Shown: positions 1 through 7,647, counted from the first letter of the stretch. The stretch is 42,661 nt of DNA from Gemmatimonadaceae bacterium (GCA_035633115.1 DASQFN010000082.1:1-42661), one strand, 5' to 3'. Program-made: numbers and translations. Notes: generated from the letters alone by a model not told the origin.

Positions 1-46
1 GTGTCGGGGCTTCATTACAACCTCATTTGTGCTTTAGGGGCGGAAG

Positions 47-1222
47 TCAAACATCGCCAGGCCGAAGGACCGCCTTGGCGATCGTCTGCAACTGCATGTT
101 GGACGTTCCTTCGTAGATCGCCCCGATTTTGGCATCGCGATAAAACTTTTCGACAGGGTAATCCTTGGTATACCCGTACCCGCCGAAAAGCTCCACGCAC
201 AGCGACGTGACCGTCTGGCACACCTGCGACGAGAACAATTTCGCCATCGCGCCCTCGCGGGCGATATCGTGTCCGGCATCCTTGAGGCGGGCCGCGTTGT
301 AGACCATCAGCCGAGCGGCCTCGAGCTCCGTCGCTGCCTGCGCGACCTGGAACTGAACTCCCTGAAATTCGGAGAGTGTCTTACCGAATTGCTTGCGCTC
401 GTTGAGGTACGCGATTGTGGCGTCTATCGCGCCCTGTGCCACTCCGATCATCTGCGCACCGATGCCGATGCGTCCCTCGTTCAGCGTCTCGATCGCGACC
501 TTGTAACCCTGACCCACGGGCCCAAGCACGTTCTCCTCCGGTACCTCGCAGTTGTCGAGGAGCAGCTCGGTCGTGCTGGAAGCGCGAATGCCCAGCTTGT
601 CTTCCTTCTTGCCGACGGCGAATCCGGGAAAGTCACGCTCAACTATAAAAGCCGTAATGCCCTTATAGCCGGCTGACGGATTTGCGTTGGCGAAGATCAC
701 GAACACGGCGGCTTCGGCGCCGTTTGTGATCCACAGCTTCTGTCCGTTGAGCAGCCAGCGATCTCCCTCTTTCTCTGCGCGCGCAGCCAATCCGAATGCG
801 TCGGAGCCCGAGCCTGACTCCGAGAGTGCGTAGGCGCCGACGACCTCGGAAGTGAGCATCGGCAGGTACTTCGCCTTTTGCTCGTCGCTGCCGTACCGCG
901 TGATCGGGTAGTTGACGAGTGTGTTCTGAACGTCGCAGACAATCGCGGCGGAAGCATCGACTCTGCTTATCGCCTCGACGGCGAGCGTGACCAAGAACAG
1001 CGATCCACCGGCACCGCCGTACTCTTCCGGGACTTCAATCCCCATTAGGCCGAGCTCGAAGTATTTCGGAATGAGATCGGGCGCGATCTTCCCCGCTTTC
1101 TCCATCTCCATGACGCGCGGCCGCACTTCATCTTCCGCGAAGGAGTTCACGGCGTCGCGGAACATCTCCTCCTCTTCGGAGAGCGCAGTCAGAGCGGGAC
1201 GGGTATCCGTATGGGTTTGCAT
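47..1222 (-). CDS. acyl-CoA dehydrogenase (short/branched-chain type)
   Basis: FAD-dependent enzyme that introduces the alpha-beta double bond into acyl-CoA in beta-oxidation or branched-chain amino acid breakdown, passing electrons to electron-transfer flavoprotein. The 391 residues match the usual family length. The N-terminal helical domain ends near the EYGGAG segment, the middle beta domain carries ALSE and WITNG, and the C-terminal helical domain contains the R-KQFGK motif and YEGTS, whose Glu (about residue 371) is the expected catalytic base. The ATG at 1222 gives a normal N-terminus. It lies 31 bp downstream of the serine hydrolase gene on the same strand. Substrate chain length cannot be read from sequence; short or branched chain is inferred from overall similarity to that subfamily. 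Confidence 0.93.
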   Translation of the reverse strand: MQTHTDTRPALTALSEEEEMFRDAVNSFAEDEVRPRVMEMEKAGKIAPDLIPKYFELGLMGIEVPEEYGGAGGSLFLVTLAVEAISRVDASAAIVCDVQNTLVNYPITRYGSDEQKAKYLPMLTSEVVGAYALSESGSGSDAFGLAARAEKEGDRWLLNGQKLWITNGAEAAVFVIFANANPSAGYKGITAFIVERDFPGFAVGKKEDKLGIRASSTTELLLDNCEVPEENVLGPVGQGYKVAIETLNEGRIGIGAQMIGVAQGAIDATIAYLNERKQFGKTLSEFQGVQFQVAQAATELEAARLMVYNAARLKDAGHDIAREGAMAKLFSSQVCQTVTSLCVELFGGYGYTKDYPVEKFYRDAKIGAIYEGTSNMQLQTIAKAVLRPGDV

Positions 1223-1228
1223 GGCTAT

Positions 1229-1247
1229 CTGAAAGTGACTGTCCCCA
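1229..1247. repeat. REP-like GGGGACAGTCACTTTC motif
   Basis: The 31-bp spacer between two minus-strand genes contains, read on the minus strand, TGGGGACAGTCACTTTCAG. Motifs beginning GGGGACAGTCAC are familiar from RAYT-associated REP-like repeats in many environmental bacteria. A related string (GGGACA followed by TTTCAG) occurs at 15932-15953. Only one clean copy is visible and no RAYT transposase gene is in the window, so this is a tentative call. Confidence 0.3.
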
Positions 1248-1253
1248 AGATAA

Positions 1254-2183
1254 TCAGGGCAGAGCGAGCGAGCCGATGACGAACGTGTCGAGAAATTCCC
1301 GCGCCCATGGCGACGAATCGAGCTTGCCGGAGCCGAGCGGATAGGCTGACGAGAGGCCGTCGGTGTTGGCGAGGACGACGAAAGTGAGCCCTCGATCGGG
1401 CACCTTCACGATGAGCGACGAGTTTGCGGTCCCGTCGCGGTCCATCGCCATCGAGAAAGCGGCCACGTCCAGCGCCGATGAAGTAAGACCGGCCGCAGCT
1501 CCGAATGATGTCGGGTAGCTCGTCGCGGAGTAAGCACGATTCGTGTACGTATATCCGCGAGCCATGTTTGCTTCGAATGTCGTCTTGTTCAGCCCGCTGA
1601 CGGAGAATGCACCCGACTGAGGGTTCGGAGCCGTGCGATTGAGCCCGAGCCGGTCGATGATTCGTTCCTCTAGCGCTGCCGCAAACGATTTTCCAGCTGC
1701 CGATGCGATGACGGTCTCGAGAAGAGCAAAGCGGTCGCCGTTGTAGCTGAACTGTGTTCCGGGCGTGCCCTCGGATGTCATGCTCAACAGATGTCGGACC
1801 TTGATGGCGGGATTCGAAAGATTGACTCCGTACTTCGAGGCGGGATCGTCGAGCGACACTTTTCCTTCCTCGACAAGCTGGAGGAGCACTGTCGAAGCGA
1901 ATGGCTTGGTGAGCGATGCGAGGTGGTACGTCGTCGTATCCGCTGCGGCACGCTGAGTCGCGATATCCGCGGTCCCAAACCCCTTTGACCAGACGATTCG
2001 CTGATCCTTCGCGATTACCGCCGTGATCGCCGCGATGTTCGACCCGTCGCGAAGGTTCTCCAACCGTTGCTCGTACTCCGCCATCGAGCTCGGAGGAGTG
2101 TTGACGTTTTCGTTTCCGCATGCTGCCGCGGCTGCGAGGAGGATGCAGCAGGTTGCGGCGAAGGAGACCGGAGTTACGCGCAT
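1254..2183 (-). CDS. serine hydrolase, beta-lactamase/PBP family, internally deleted
   Basis: Exported serine hydrolase of the class C beta-lactamase/DD-peptidase fold. I start it at the ATG at 2183 because that gives a basic N-terminus, a hydrophobic stretch (about residues 7-21) and a Cys at 22, which looks like a lipoprotein signal; a longer reading to 2336 would begin inside the kinase gene. The nucleophile motif SLTK (residues 90-93) and the YxN motif (Y147, N149) are present. After about residue 250 the sequence jumps from the helical domain straight to the TANSSLIVKVPDRGLTF strand region. Relatives have roughly 50 further residues here, including the third (H/K)xG active-site strand. 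The gene is open and in frame but 309 residues long, so it is probably an in-frame deletion product with doubtful catalytic activity. Confidence 0.8.
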   Translation of the reverse strand: MRVTPVSFAATCCILLAAAAACGNENVNTPPSSMAEYEQRLENLRDGSNIAAITAVIAKDQRIVWSKGFGTADIATQRAAADTTTYHLASLTKPFASTVLLQLVEEGKVSLDDPASKYGVNLSNPAIKVRHLLSMTSEGTPGTQFSYNGDRFALLETVIASAAGKSFAAALEERIIDRLGLNRTAPNPQSGAFSVSGLNKTTFEANMARGYTYTNRAYSATSYPTSFGAAAGLTSSALDVAAFSMAMDRDGTANSSLIVKVPDRGLTFVVLANTDGLSSAYPLGSGKLDSSPWAREFLDTFVIGSLALP

Positions 2184-2205
2184 TGCTGTCTTGAGGTCGG
2201 GTGCG

Positions 2206-2237
2206 CTTCGGGGCTTTGACCGTCTGCTACCCCGAAG
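2206..2237. other. 8-bp perfect inverted repeat between kinase and hydrolase genes
   Basis: CTTCGGGG (2206-2213) and CCCCGAAG (2230-2237) can form an 8-bp GC-rich hairpin with a 16-base loop in the 65-bp spacer after the kinase stop. There is no T-run on the minus-strand exit side, so it is not a classical intrinsic terminator. It could stabilise the kinase mRNA end or attenuate read-through. Confidence 0.4.
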
Positions 2238-2248
2238 GCAGGCGTTTG

Positions 2249-4408
2249 CTACTTGTCCTTGTTCGCCATCATCGCCAGGTAGCGCGGATGACTTCGCAGA
2301 GGATCGAAATCCGAATCGTTCTCGATCCACTTCCAATGGCCGAAACCCGCGGCAATTGCGCGCTCGAGGAGAGTGATCGCCTCATCAGCCTCTCCACTGG
2401 AAGCATAGATACACGCGACGTTGTAGAGAACCGTTGCATCGCCCGGGCTGATAGCCAGCGCCTGAGCTCCCCACTCCTTTGCGCGCTTTACCTCGCCAAG
2501 TCGCGCCAGGGCCGTCCCACCCATGTACAGCGCCCGGGGATCGTCGGGGTTGAGCTCGAGCCGCTTGGTCGCGGCACCGAGCGCCCGCCTGTATGCCCGC
2601 TGCGAGTCGGCTGTTCGACCGAGTCTCGCGTAGGCCGCACCGAGGAACTCGGGGACCACGAAGTCTTCGGGCCTCAGCTCGGCCGCGCGCTCCAGGACCT
2701 TTATCGCCTTGTCAAATTTTCCCTGCGCGACCAACCCACGGCCGTACATGTACGCCGCATCAAACAGCTGCGGGTTGAGTCCCATCGCTGTCTCGAATTC
2801 TGTTTCTGCTTCGGCGTAATTTCCCAGGAGCGAAACGGCAAGACCGCGGGCGACGTGCGCTTCGGCAAGCTGCGGCGCGAGCTCCAGTGCGCGCCGGCTC
2901 GCAGTGTCGGCATTGGCGAGGTTCGCTTCCGTCGCGTCGAAATTCGTATAGAGAACCGAGCAGCAGTCGGCTACGCCCGCATAAGCAAGCGCGTATGTCG
3001 GGTCGATCTCGATTGCCTTGTTGAACATCTGCCGGGCGAATTCGATACTCTGCTTGCGGAACTGGTGGAAGAACTGCCGTCCGCGCAGGTAGCAGTCGTA
3101 CGCCTCGACATTCGCTGTCGGAACCTGCTCGATCGCGCGCTTCTCGTCATCGCTCAGAATGACGCGCAGCGCTTTCACGATGTTCTGCGCAATCTCGTCC
3201 TGGATCGCGAAGACGTCTTCCATGTCGCGGTCGTAGCGCTGCGACCACAATTGATATCCGTCGACGACGTTCACCAGCTGCGCATTTATGCGAAGCTTGT
3301 TGCCCGCCTTGCGCACGCTCCCCTCGAGAACCGTCGCGACGTCGAGCTTCTTGCCCACCTGGCGGATGTCTTCCGTCGTCCCCTTGAACGCGAATGACGA
3401 CGTGCGAGACGCGACACGCAGCGCCTTGATCGTCGTCAGAGCGTTGATGATCTCCTCCGCCATGCCGTCAGTGAAATACCCGTTCTCCCGCTCTGCGCTC
3501 ATGTCGGCAAAGGGGAGAACTGCGATGGACTTCACCGCGGCCGCCTGCGGCTTCACGGTAGTCTGCTCCGAAGGTGTGGAAAGCTTTGGCCAGATGAGCG
3601 CCTTAGCGAATTCCCCGGAAGTCATGTATCGCTCGGCGGGTTCCTTCGACATCGCTTTCCCGACAGCTTCGTTTATCTCGTCGGGGACAGTCGGCTCGAC
3701 TGTCCGCAGCGACGGCACCGGATCGGTGAACCGCTTACTCAGCACCGACTGGGCGGTTGAGCCGGTGAAGGCTTTCTTCCCCGAGAGAACCTCGAACAGC
3801 ATGCATGCGAGGCTGTACTGGTCGCTCCGGCCGTCGATCTCGCCTTCGCCCGCCGCCTGCTCCGGGCTCACGTACGCCGGAGTGCCGACCATCATTCCCG
3901 TTTGAGTGAGCGTGTCACCCGCCGCAACGCTCACGGCCTTGGCGATTCCGAAATCCATCACCATCGCTTCGCCTTCGTGAAGCATGATGTTCTCGGGCTT
4001 GATGTCACGGTGTACGACGCGCTGGCGGTGCGCGTAGTCGAGCGCGCCTGCAATTCCACGCGCGAGGTATAGGGCCTCGTCGAGTGGAAGCTTTCCCAGA
4101 CGATTGAGCCGCGAGCGGAGCGACTCACCTTCGACGTACGGCATCACATAGTAGAGGAACCCGCTCGCCTCTCCTGAATCGTGGAGCGGCAGGATGTGCG
4201 GGTGATTGAGCCGGGCCGCGACTTTTATCTCACGGAGGAATCGATCGGGCCCAAGCGAGGAGGACAGCTCGGGATGCAGAACTTTGAGCGCGACCGCGCG
4301 ATCGTGTTTCCGGTCCTGCGCGAGGTACACGGTGGCCATGCCGCCGCGCCCGAGCTCGCGCTCGATGTCGTACTTGTCGGATAGTGCTTTTTCGAGGCGG
4401 TCCAGCAC
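2249..4408 (-). CDS. Ser/Thr protein kinase with TolB-like domain and TPR tail
   Basis: Hanks-type kinase. Residues 1-275 hold the kinase domain: glycine loop GRGGMATVY (about 20-28), ATP-anchoring Lys42, catalytic HRD (D135), DFG (D152) and the APE-like SPEQAA segment. All key residues are present, so it should be active. Around residues 290-430 follows the FlgO/TolB-like module (IAVLPFADMS, then LEGSVRKAG and LWSQRYDR) that often sits between kinase and repeats in this family. The rest to residue 719 is a series of TPR units ending in MANKDK. I see no transmembrane helix, so it is probably cytoplasmic. The start codon is GTG at 4408, preceded by an AAAAGGG stretch. This architecture is very common in Gemmatimonadota and Acidobacteriota. 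Substrates are unknown; TPRs suggest protein partners. Confidence 0.93.
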   Translation of the reverse strand: MLDRLEKALSDKYDIERELGRGGMATVYLAQDRKHDRAVALKVLHPELSSSLGPDRFLREIKVAARLNHPHILPLHDSGEASGFLYYVMPYVEGESLRSRLNRLGKLPLDEALYLARGIAGALDYAHRQRVVHRDIKPENIMLHEGEAMVMDFGIAKAVSVAAGDTLTQTGMMVGTPAYVSPEQAAGEGEIDGRSDQYSLACMLFEVLSGKKAFTGSTAQSVLSKRFTDPVPSLRTVEPTVPDEINEAVGKAMSKEPAERYMTSGEFAKALIWPKLSTPSEQTTVKPQAAAVKSIAVLPFADMSAERENGYFTDGMAEEIINALTTIKALRVASRTSSFAFKGTTEDIRQVGKKLDVATVLEGSVRKAGNKLRINAQLVNVVDGYQLWSQRYDRDMEDVFAIQDEIAQNIVKALRVILSDDEKRAIEQVPTANVEAYDCYLRGRQFFHQFRKQSIEFARQMFNKAIEIDPTYALAYAGVADCCSVLYTNFDATEANLANADTASRRALELAPQLAEAHVARGLAVSLLGNYAEAETEFETAMGLNPQLFDAAYMYGRGLVAQGKFDKAIKVLERAAELRPEDFVVPEFLGAAYARLGRTADSQRAYRRALGAATKRLELNPDDPRALYMGGTALARLGEVKRAKEWGAQALAISPGDATVLYNVACIYASSGEADEAITLLERAIAAGFGHWKWIENDSDFDPLRSHPRYLAMMANKDK

Positions 4409-4426
4409 GCGGTCGGTACCCTTTTA

Positions 4427-4447
4427 GCGGGGATTGCAAACCTACAG
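4427..4447. repeat. 21-bp direct repeat, copy 1
   Basis: Contains the exact 14-mer TTGCAAACCTACAG (4434-4447), preceded by GCGGGGA. Together with the copy at 4786-4806 (19 of 21 identical) it brackets the glycogen phosphorylase remnant at a spacing of 359 bp, as expected from a duplication or an insertion. Confidence 0.75.
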
Positions 4448-4464
4448 GTTGGGCTTCAAGCGGG

Positions 4465-4800
4465 CTACTCCGGAAAGGTAAACCCCAGCCGCGGGCGCAT
4501 TAAGTTCTTCCAGCCACCCACGGAGCACGCACCCATGGAACAGAAGATCGGCCTCCTCGTCGGCCGGGAATGGTCCTTCCCGCCGGCGTTCACCGGCACG
4601 GAGCTGTGAAAGCCGAACTCCGCGCAGAAGTAAGCAATAGTCTTCGGCCTTAACTCGGGATGCACGCGGCTGAACCAGGTGTGCTCGAACGACGTCTCGG
4701 CGGCGAACCACCGCATGACCGCGTCGTACCGCTCGAGAAAGTGTGGATCCGTGGCGAGCGCCTCCAGACGCCGCGGACTGATGTTGCGGAGGTTGCAAAC
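4465..4800 (-). pseudogene. 5' remnant of alpha-glucan (glycogen) phosphorylase
   Basis: Translating the minus strand from 4794 gives NLRNISPRRLEALATDP, then a segment with WFSRVHPEL, IAYFCAEFGFH and SVPVNAGG, ending at about 4579. This matches the conserved N-terminal region of bacterial alpha-glucan phosphorylases (typically HPEL ... IAYFSAEFG ... LPIYSGG). Homology stops abruptly after the NAGG, and the frame continues as unrelated sequence to a stop at 4465. A stop codon (4801-4803) lies directly before the matching part, so no functional start remains. Only about 73 of some 700-850 residues survive. The remnant ends at a direct repeat on its 5' side and has the matching copy just past its 3' side. 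It is most likely a relic of a moved or decayed glycogen gene. Confidence 0.85.
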
Positions 4801-4806
4801 CTACAG
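4786..4806. repeat. 21-bp direct repeat, copy 2
   Basis: Second copy of TTGCAAACCTACAG (4793-4806) with GCGGAGG in front. It covers the exact 5' edge of the phosphorylase homology, so the rearrangement boundary coincides with the repeat. Confidence 0.75.
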
Positions 4807-4885
4807 AATAGGCATCGCCCGGGCTCCTCCGAGCCTGGCGAACCGCTGGTTAGACAAGGACAACCAGTCAGCGCAAATTGAGAGC

Positions 4886-5266
4886 ATGCCTTACGATCCT
4901 CAGCGTGCCGCCGGAGCGAGAGGAAAGCTCTCGGAGCTGCAGCAGATTCAGGTCGAGCGGTTGCTCGCAGCGATCTGTAAGCCTCATCCCGATCCGAAGG
5001 TCAACGCGATGGTTCGCAAAGGCTATCGCGTCGAGGGCGCAGCGGTTGTTCTCTTTGAGAGTCGTCCCGCCTTTCTCGCTCCGCACGACTGGCAGGACTT
5101 GGACGTGGCGAAGTTTCGGTTCAACAAGTCTCGTGGAATCTGGCAGTTGTTCTGTCAGTTTCGCGATTTGCGCTGGCGTGCGTACGAGCCGTTGCCGGAA
5201 TCACCTGATCTAAGCGAGCTTCTCGCAGAGGTCGAGAAGGATCCGACCGGCATCTTTTGGGGGTGA
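4886..5266 (+). CDS. DUF3024 family protein
   Basis: Small protein of 126 residues beginning MPYDPQRAAG at the ATG at 4886; the frame stays open further upstream but there overlaps the phosphorylase relic. The second half has the DUF3024 pattern: aromatic-rich KFRFNKSRGIWQL, then a RDLRWRAYEP stretch, and a C-terminal DPTGIFWG. No catalytic motif is evident and the family has no assigned function. A short inverted repeat (CTGGTT 4846-4851, AACCAG 4862-4867) sits just upstream and could be an operator. The gene converges on hicB with an 18-bp gap. It stands alone between a gene relic and a toxin-antitoxin pair, typical of a mobile-gene patch. Confidence 0.8.
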   Translation: MPYDPQRAAGARGKLSELQQIQVERLLAAICKPHPDPKVNAMVRKGYRVEGAAVVLFESRPAFLAPHDWQDLDVAKFRFNKSRGIWQLFCQFRDLRWRAYEPLPESPDLSELLAEVEKDPTGIFWG

Positions 5267-5284
5267 TGTTGTCCCCCTACGCAA

Positions 5285-5731
5285 TTATGGACGCGTCTTT
5301 CTGGCGCTGCGATCGAGCCGAGGCACAGGCTTCACCGGTGCGCCGACGTGACCCTTGGCAAAGTTACCCATTGACCGATCCATCCTATCCATCGATCGCC
5401 GAGAGATGGAGGCTTTGGCGAGAGCTGCCTGCGCCCATTTGTTAATGCTGAGGCCGTCACGGTCGGCGGCCTGGGCGATTGCTCGATGCACGGCAGGGTC
5501 AATACGAAGCACAAACTTCCCGGAAAAGGGTTGTTCAGGTTCATCCCCTTCCTCGCGGCAAAAGGAGAAATACTCCTCCATTGACTTCGCGAATTCGCGC
5601 TTCAGCTCGGCCATCGAGCGGCCCTTGAAGTTCACAACGTCGGAGATGTTGAGCACTCGACCGTGAAAGCTCTCGCTGTCTTCGTCCGTCTCGATTCGAG
5701 CGACGTACCCTTTGTATTCGAGTGTAGCCAT
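5285..5731 (-). CDS. hicB: HicB-family antitoxin
   Basis: Antitoxin partner of the upstream hicA. The N-terminal part (about residues 1-65) has the partial RNase H-like HicB fold: YKGYVARIETDEDSESFHGRV, the VVNFKG turn and a helix EFAKSMEEYFSFCRE. The C-terminal part (about 70-110) is a ribbon-helix-helix or helix-turn-helix DNA-binding segment with FVLRIDPAVHRAIAQAAD and INKWAQAAL. A basic tail of about 35 residues follows. The 148 residues are typical of long HicB proteins. The gene follows hicA by 61 bp on the same strand, so both would be made from one message. By family precedent it neutralises HicA and represses the operon through the palindrome at 6054-6071. Confidence 0.88.
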   Translation of the reverse strand: MATLEYKGYVARIETDEDSESFHGRVLNISDVVNFKGRSMAELKREFAKSMEEYFSFCREEGDEPEQPFSGKFVLRIDPAVHRAIAQAADRDGLSINKWAQAALAKASISRRSMDRMDRSMGNFAKGHVGAPVKPVPRLDRSARKTRP

Positions 5732-5792
5732 CGTCTGTCTCCGAATTCGCCAGCCGGATGATCGTGACGCCCGATTCGAGCCACTATTGGGC

Positions 5793-6053
5793 TCAAGACT
5801 TCAAACCAGCCCTTTCCAGAAAGTCCCTCAAATCTCTAACCGTGTTTTTGTCTGTATCGCGCTTCGCGTGCGGCCTGTGAAACACGGCGTGGACTCCATT
5901 GATCTTCAGTGCTACGCGTGAGCCCTCTCGCTCCCGAACTGTCCCGCCCAACGCGCGAATCAGTGATTCTACGTCCGTCCAGCGGATGTTCTGCGGTACC
6001 GGGTTCTTGAAGACCGTCTCGAGTGTTGCGCGCTGTTTCTTGTTCACACGCAT
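5793..6053 (-). CDS. hicA: HicA-family mRNA interferase toxin
   Basis: Small dsRBD-fold toxin expected to cleave mRNA and inhibit growth unless bound by HicB. I choose the ATG at 6053 (86 residues, MRVNKKQRATLE), because upstream residues look unlike HicA and would overlap the divergent promoter region. The core has the ISEAL-type pattern: WTDVESLIRALGG, EGSRVALKING, FHRPH, then TVRDLRDFLERAG. The common GSH active-site triplet reads GSR here; the HRPH histidines are those usual in the GSR subclass, so activity is still plausible. There is no clear Shine-Dalgarno sequence; the start codon directly abuts the operator palindrome, implying a very short leader. Confidence 0.85.
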   Translation of the reverse strand: MRVNKKQRATLETVFKNPVPQNIRWTDVESLIRALGGTVREREGSRVALKINGVHAVFHRPHAKRDTDKNTVRDLRDFLERAGLKS

Positions 6054-6071
6054 GATATCATAATTGATATC
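6054..6071. promoter_or_regulatory. palindromic operator at the hicAB start
   Basis: GATATCA (6054-6060), spacer TAAT, TGATATC (6065-6071) is a perfect 7+4+7 inverted repeat. It touches the hicA start codon and overlaps the region where a minus-strand -10 (TATGAT) would lie. This is the position and shape expected for autorepression by the HicB DNA-binding domain. It may also influence the divergent plus-strand gene, whose start is 215 bp away. The intervening 6072-6285 holds no gene I can support. Confidence 0.65.
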
Positions 6072-6285
6072 GAAACGGGAGGTGTGTGCCGCCAAGTGGT
6101 ACTGGGTTCTTTTGCCCGAGCTGTGGCCGCAGAAAGTGAGGCCCGGCGAGAACTTGCCGACCGAACTTTGCCCGAGCGTCATCGAACCCTTACGCATGAT
6201 CGCCTTCGAACGCGCGTCAGCGCCCTTTACACAGTCGCGTCACGATCGTCTCGCAACCTTTTCATTCGCCGACGATTCTCAATCC

Positions 6286-7230
6286 ATGAGCGACAGCGAA
6301 ATACACTCCGATACTTTTAGGCACGGCAGCGGCTGGTCCCGCGCGATACGGACGACTCGCAAGCTCGATCGCGTCGTCGTTGCCCTGCTCGAAGGGATTC
6401 GCGCGGAAACCGTTCAATCGCTCCACCTGAGCAATCTCCGGAGCCTGCTCAGCCGCGGAGCGCAGGCGCCTTTCACGCTCCCGGACTCGCATGGCATGAC
6501 CAGCCTCGTTCTCAGCTCTTTGCTCACCGGGTTTGCATCAGACGATCAACCTCTGCTCGGCGATGGTCTGTACATCCCCGAGGGTTCTTCGCGCGTACGC
6601 TCGGTACCCAGGCTTCTTCACGATGAAGGTTTGTCCACCGCGGTTTACATGGCCGATCCGGCAACTGCAGCGGGGGCGATGAGTGCGTCCCTCAAAAGAG
6701 ATCTCCGCCTCGACAAGACACACATCACCAGTATCTACTCGGCCCAGATTCTGAGCGAGGCGCTACGTGTGATCACTTCACGCGCGGCCGGCCTGACGCT
6801 GCTGCATTTCCCAGAGCCCGCCCTGGCAGGCCGTCGGGCTGGCTGGGATTCGCAACAATACGCGGACGCAGCGCACCGGCTGGATGAGACGGTCGGTTTC
6901 CTGTCGCTGCTCGTAGCCGCGAAGAAGGATCCGGGCTCGCTGTTCGTCGTCGTTCTCTACGGCGGTGCGGAATGCGCGAACCGTTCCGAGGGCTACAGGG
7001 CCGATCTGGCGAGCAACGAGGGAGAGGTAGTGCTTGTCGGCCCCGGCGTCCATGCGACGCGGCTTCAGCAAGCGCAGCTATGCGACCTCGCCTCGACGAT
7101 CGTGTGGGCGCTCGGCCTGCCGGTACCGTCGAGCTACGAGGGGCGGGTCGTGACCGAAGCATTCGCGACGACCACTGAGCGCGCGCTCGGCTTTCCCCCG
7201 GCGACCCACCCGGCTTTCGCGTCGGTGTAA
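6286..7230 (+). CDS. degenerate alkaline-phosphatase/phosphodiesterase-fold protein
   Basis: 314 residues from the ATG at 6286 (MSDSEIHSDT). The fold landmarks of the type I phosphodiesterase/alkaline phosphatase superfamily are visible: RVVVALLEGIR (usually V-V-x-x-x-D-G-x-R), a SHGMTSLVLSSLLTG nucleophile-like segment, VVLVGPGV, and the C-terminal LASTIVWALGLPVPSSYEGR that matches the usual D-x-x-P-T-x-L-x-x-L-G-x-P-x-P-x-x-x-x-G-R. The metal ligands appear to be missing: the first Asp is Glu36, the SDHG motif is YGGAE, and the final DxxPT lacks the proline. No signal peptide is visible at this start. It is probably a catalytically dead relative, or binds something else. It lies divergent from hicAB and just upstream of the ArsR promoter. 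Confidence 0.65.
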   Translation: MSDSEIHSDTFRHGSGWSRAIRTTRKLDRVVVALLEGIRAETVQSLHLSNLRSLLSRGAQAPFTLPDSHGMTSLVLSSLLTGFASDDQPLLGDGLYIPEGSSRVRSVPRLLHDEGLSTAVYMADPATAAGAMSASLKRDLRLDKTHITSIYSAQILSEALRVITSRAAGLTLLHFPEPALAGRRAGWDSQQYADAAHRLDETVGFLSLLVAAKKDPGSLFVVVLYGGAECANRSEGYRADLASNEGEVVLVGPGVHATRLQQAQLCDLASTIVWALGLPVPSSYEGRVVTEAFATTTERALGFPPATHPAFASV

Positions 7231-7249
7231 TCCCAAAAAGGGCAGGGCC

Positions 7250-7278
7250 TTGACGGGCTCATAGGCCGTTTGTAAAAT
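7250..7278 (+). promoter_or_regulatory. sigma-70-type promoter of the arsR/SRPBCC operon
   Basis: TTGACG (7250-7255), a 17-base spacer and TAAAAT (7273-7278) make a near-consensus -35/-10 pair with ideal spacing. Transcription would start at about 7285, inside the operator that follows. The intergenic gap runs only from 7231 to 7308. Confidence 0.75.
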
Positions 7279-7298
7279 AGGTAACAGAAACGTTACCT
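7279..7298. promoter_or_regulatory. ArsR-type operator (AGGTAAC-N6-GTTACCT)
   Basis: Perfect 7-bp inverted repeat AGGTAAC / GTTACCT with spacer AGAAAC, placed directly downstream of the -10 and 10 bp before the regulator's start codon. Position and symmetry fit autorepression by the dimeric winged-helix regulator encoded next. Confidence 0.75.
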
Positions 7299-7308
7299 TT
7301 TTCCAATT

Positions 7309-7647
7309 ATGCCACGCCGAGCCGCAGCATCCGACGTATTTCTCGCAGTTGCCGATCCAACGCGACGGTCGATCCTCGATCGGCTTCGGCGCGGTGATGC
7401 GCATGTGAACGAGCTCGTCTCCGGATTTCGTGTGAGCCGTCCGGCAATCTCGCGGCACCTGCGCGTGCTGCGCAAAGCGCGTCTGGTCCGCGAGAGAAGG
7501 GAAGGGCGTCAGCGCATCTATCAGCTCGAGCCGGATCGGATCGAGCACGTTGCGCGCTGGGCGGAAGAGTATCGGCAGTTCTGGCAGCAGGGCCTCACCA
7601 ACCTCAAACGCCATCTCGAGAAAGAGGTGGAGGACGAATCGAAATGA
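7309..7647 (+). CDS. ArsR-family winged-helix repressor
   Basis: 112-residue transcription regulator. The N-terminal ADPTRRSILDRLRRG, the recognition helix region VSRPAISRHLRVLRKARLV and the wing RREGRQRIYQLEP are the standard ArsR winged-helix signature. The metal-binding CxC of true ArsR/SmtB sensors is absent, as usual for the branch paired with SRPBCC proteins. The gene overlaps the next by 4 bp (ATGA), so the two are translationally coupled. The strong palindrome just upstream suggests negative autoregulation. No Shine-Dalgarno sequence is obvious in the short leader. The inducer is unknown. Confidence 0.9.
   Translation: MPRRAAASDVFLAVADPTRRSILDRLRRGDAHVNELVSGFRVSRPAISRHLRVLRKARLVRERREGRQRIYQLEPDRIEHVARWAEEYRQFWQQGLTNLKRHLEKEVEDESK

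Noticed and set aside
2201-3397. Long plus-strand frame inside the kinase gene
   Set aside because: Exact antisense of the TPR and TolB-like coding region in GC-rich DNA; no family pattern.
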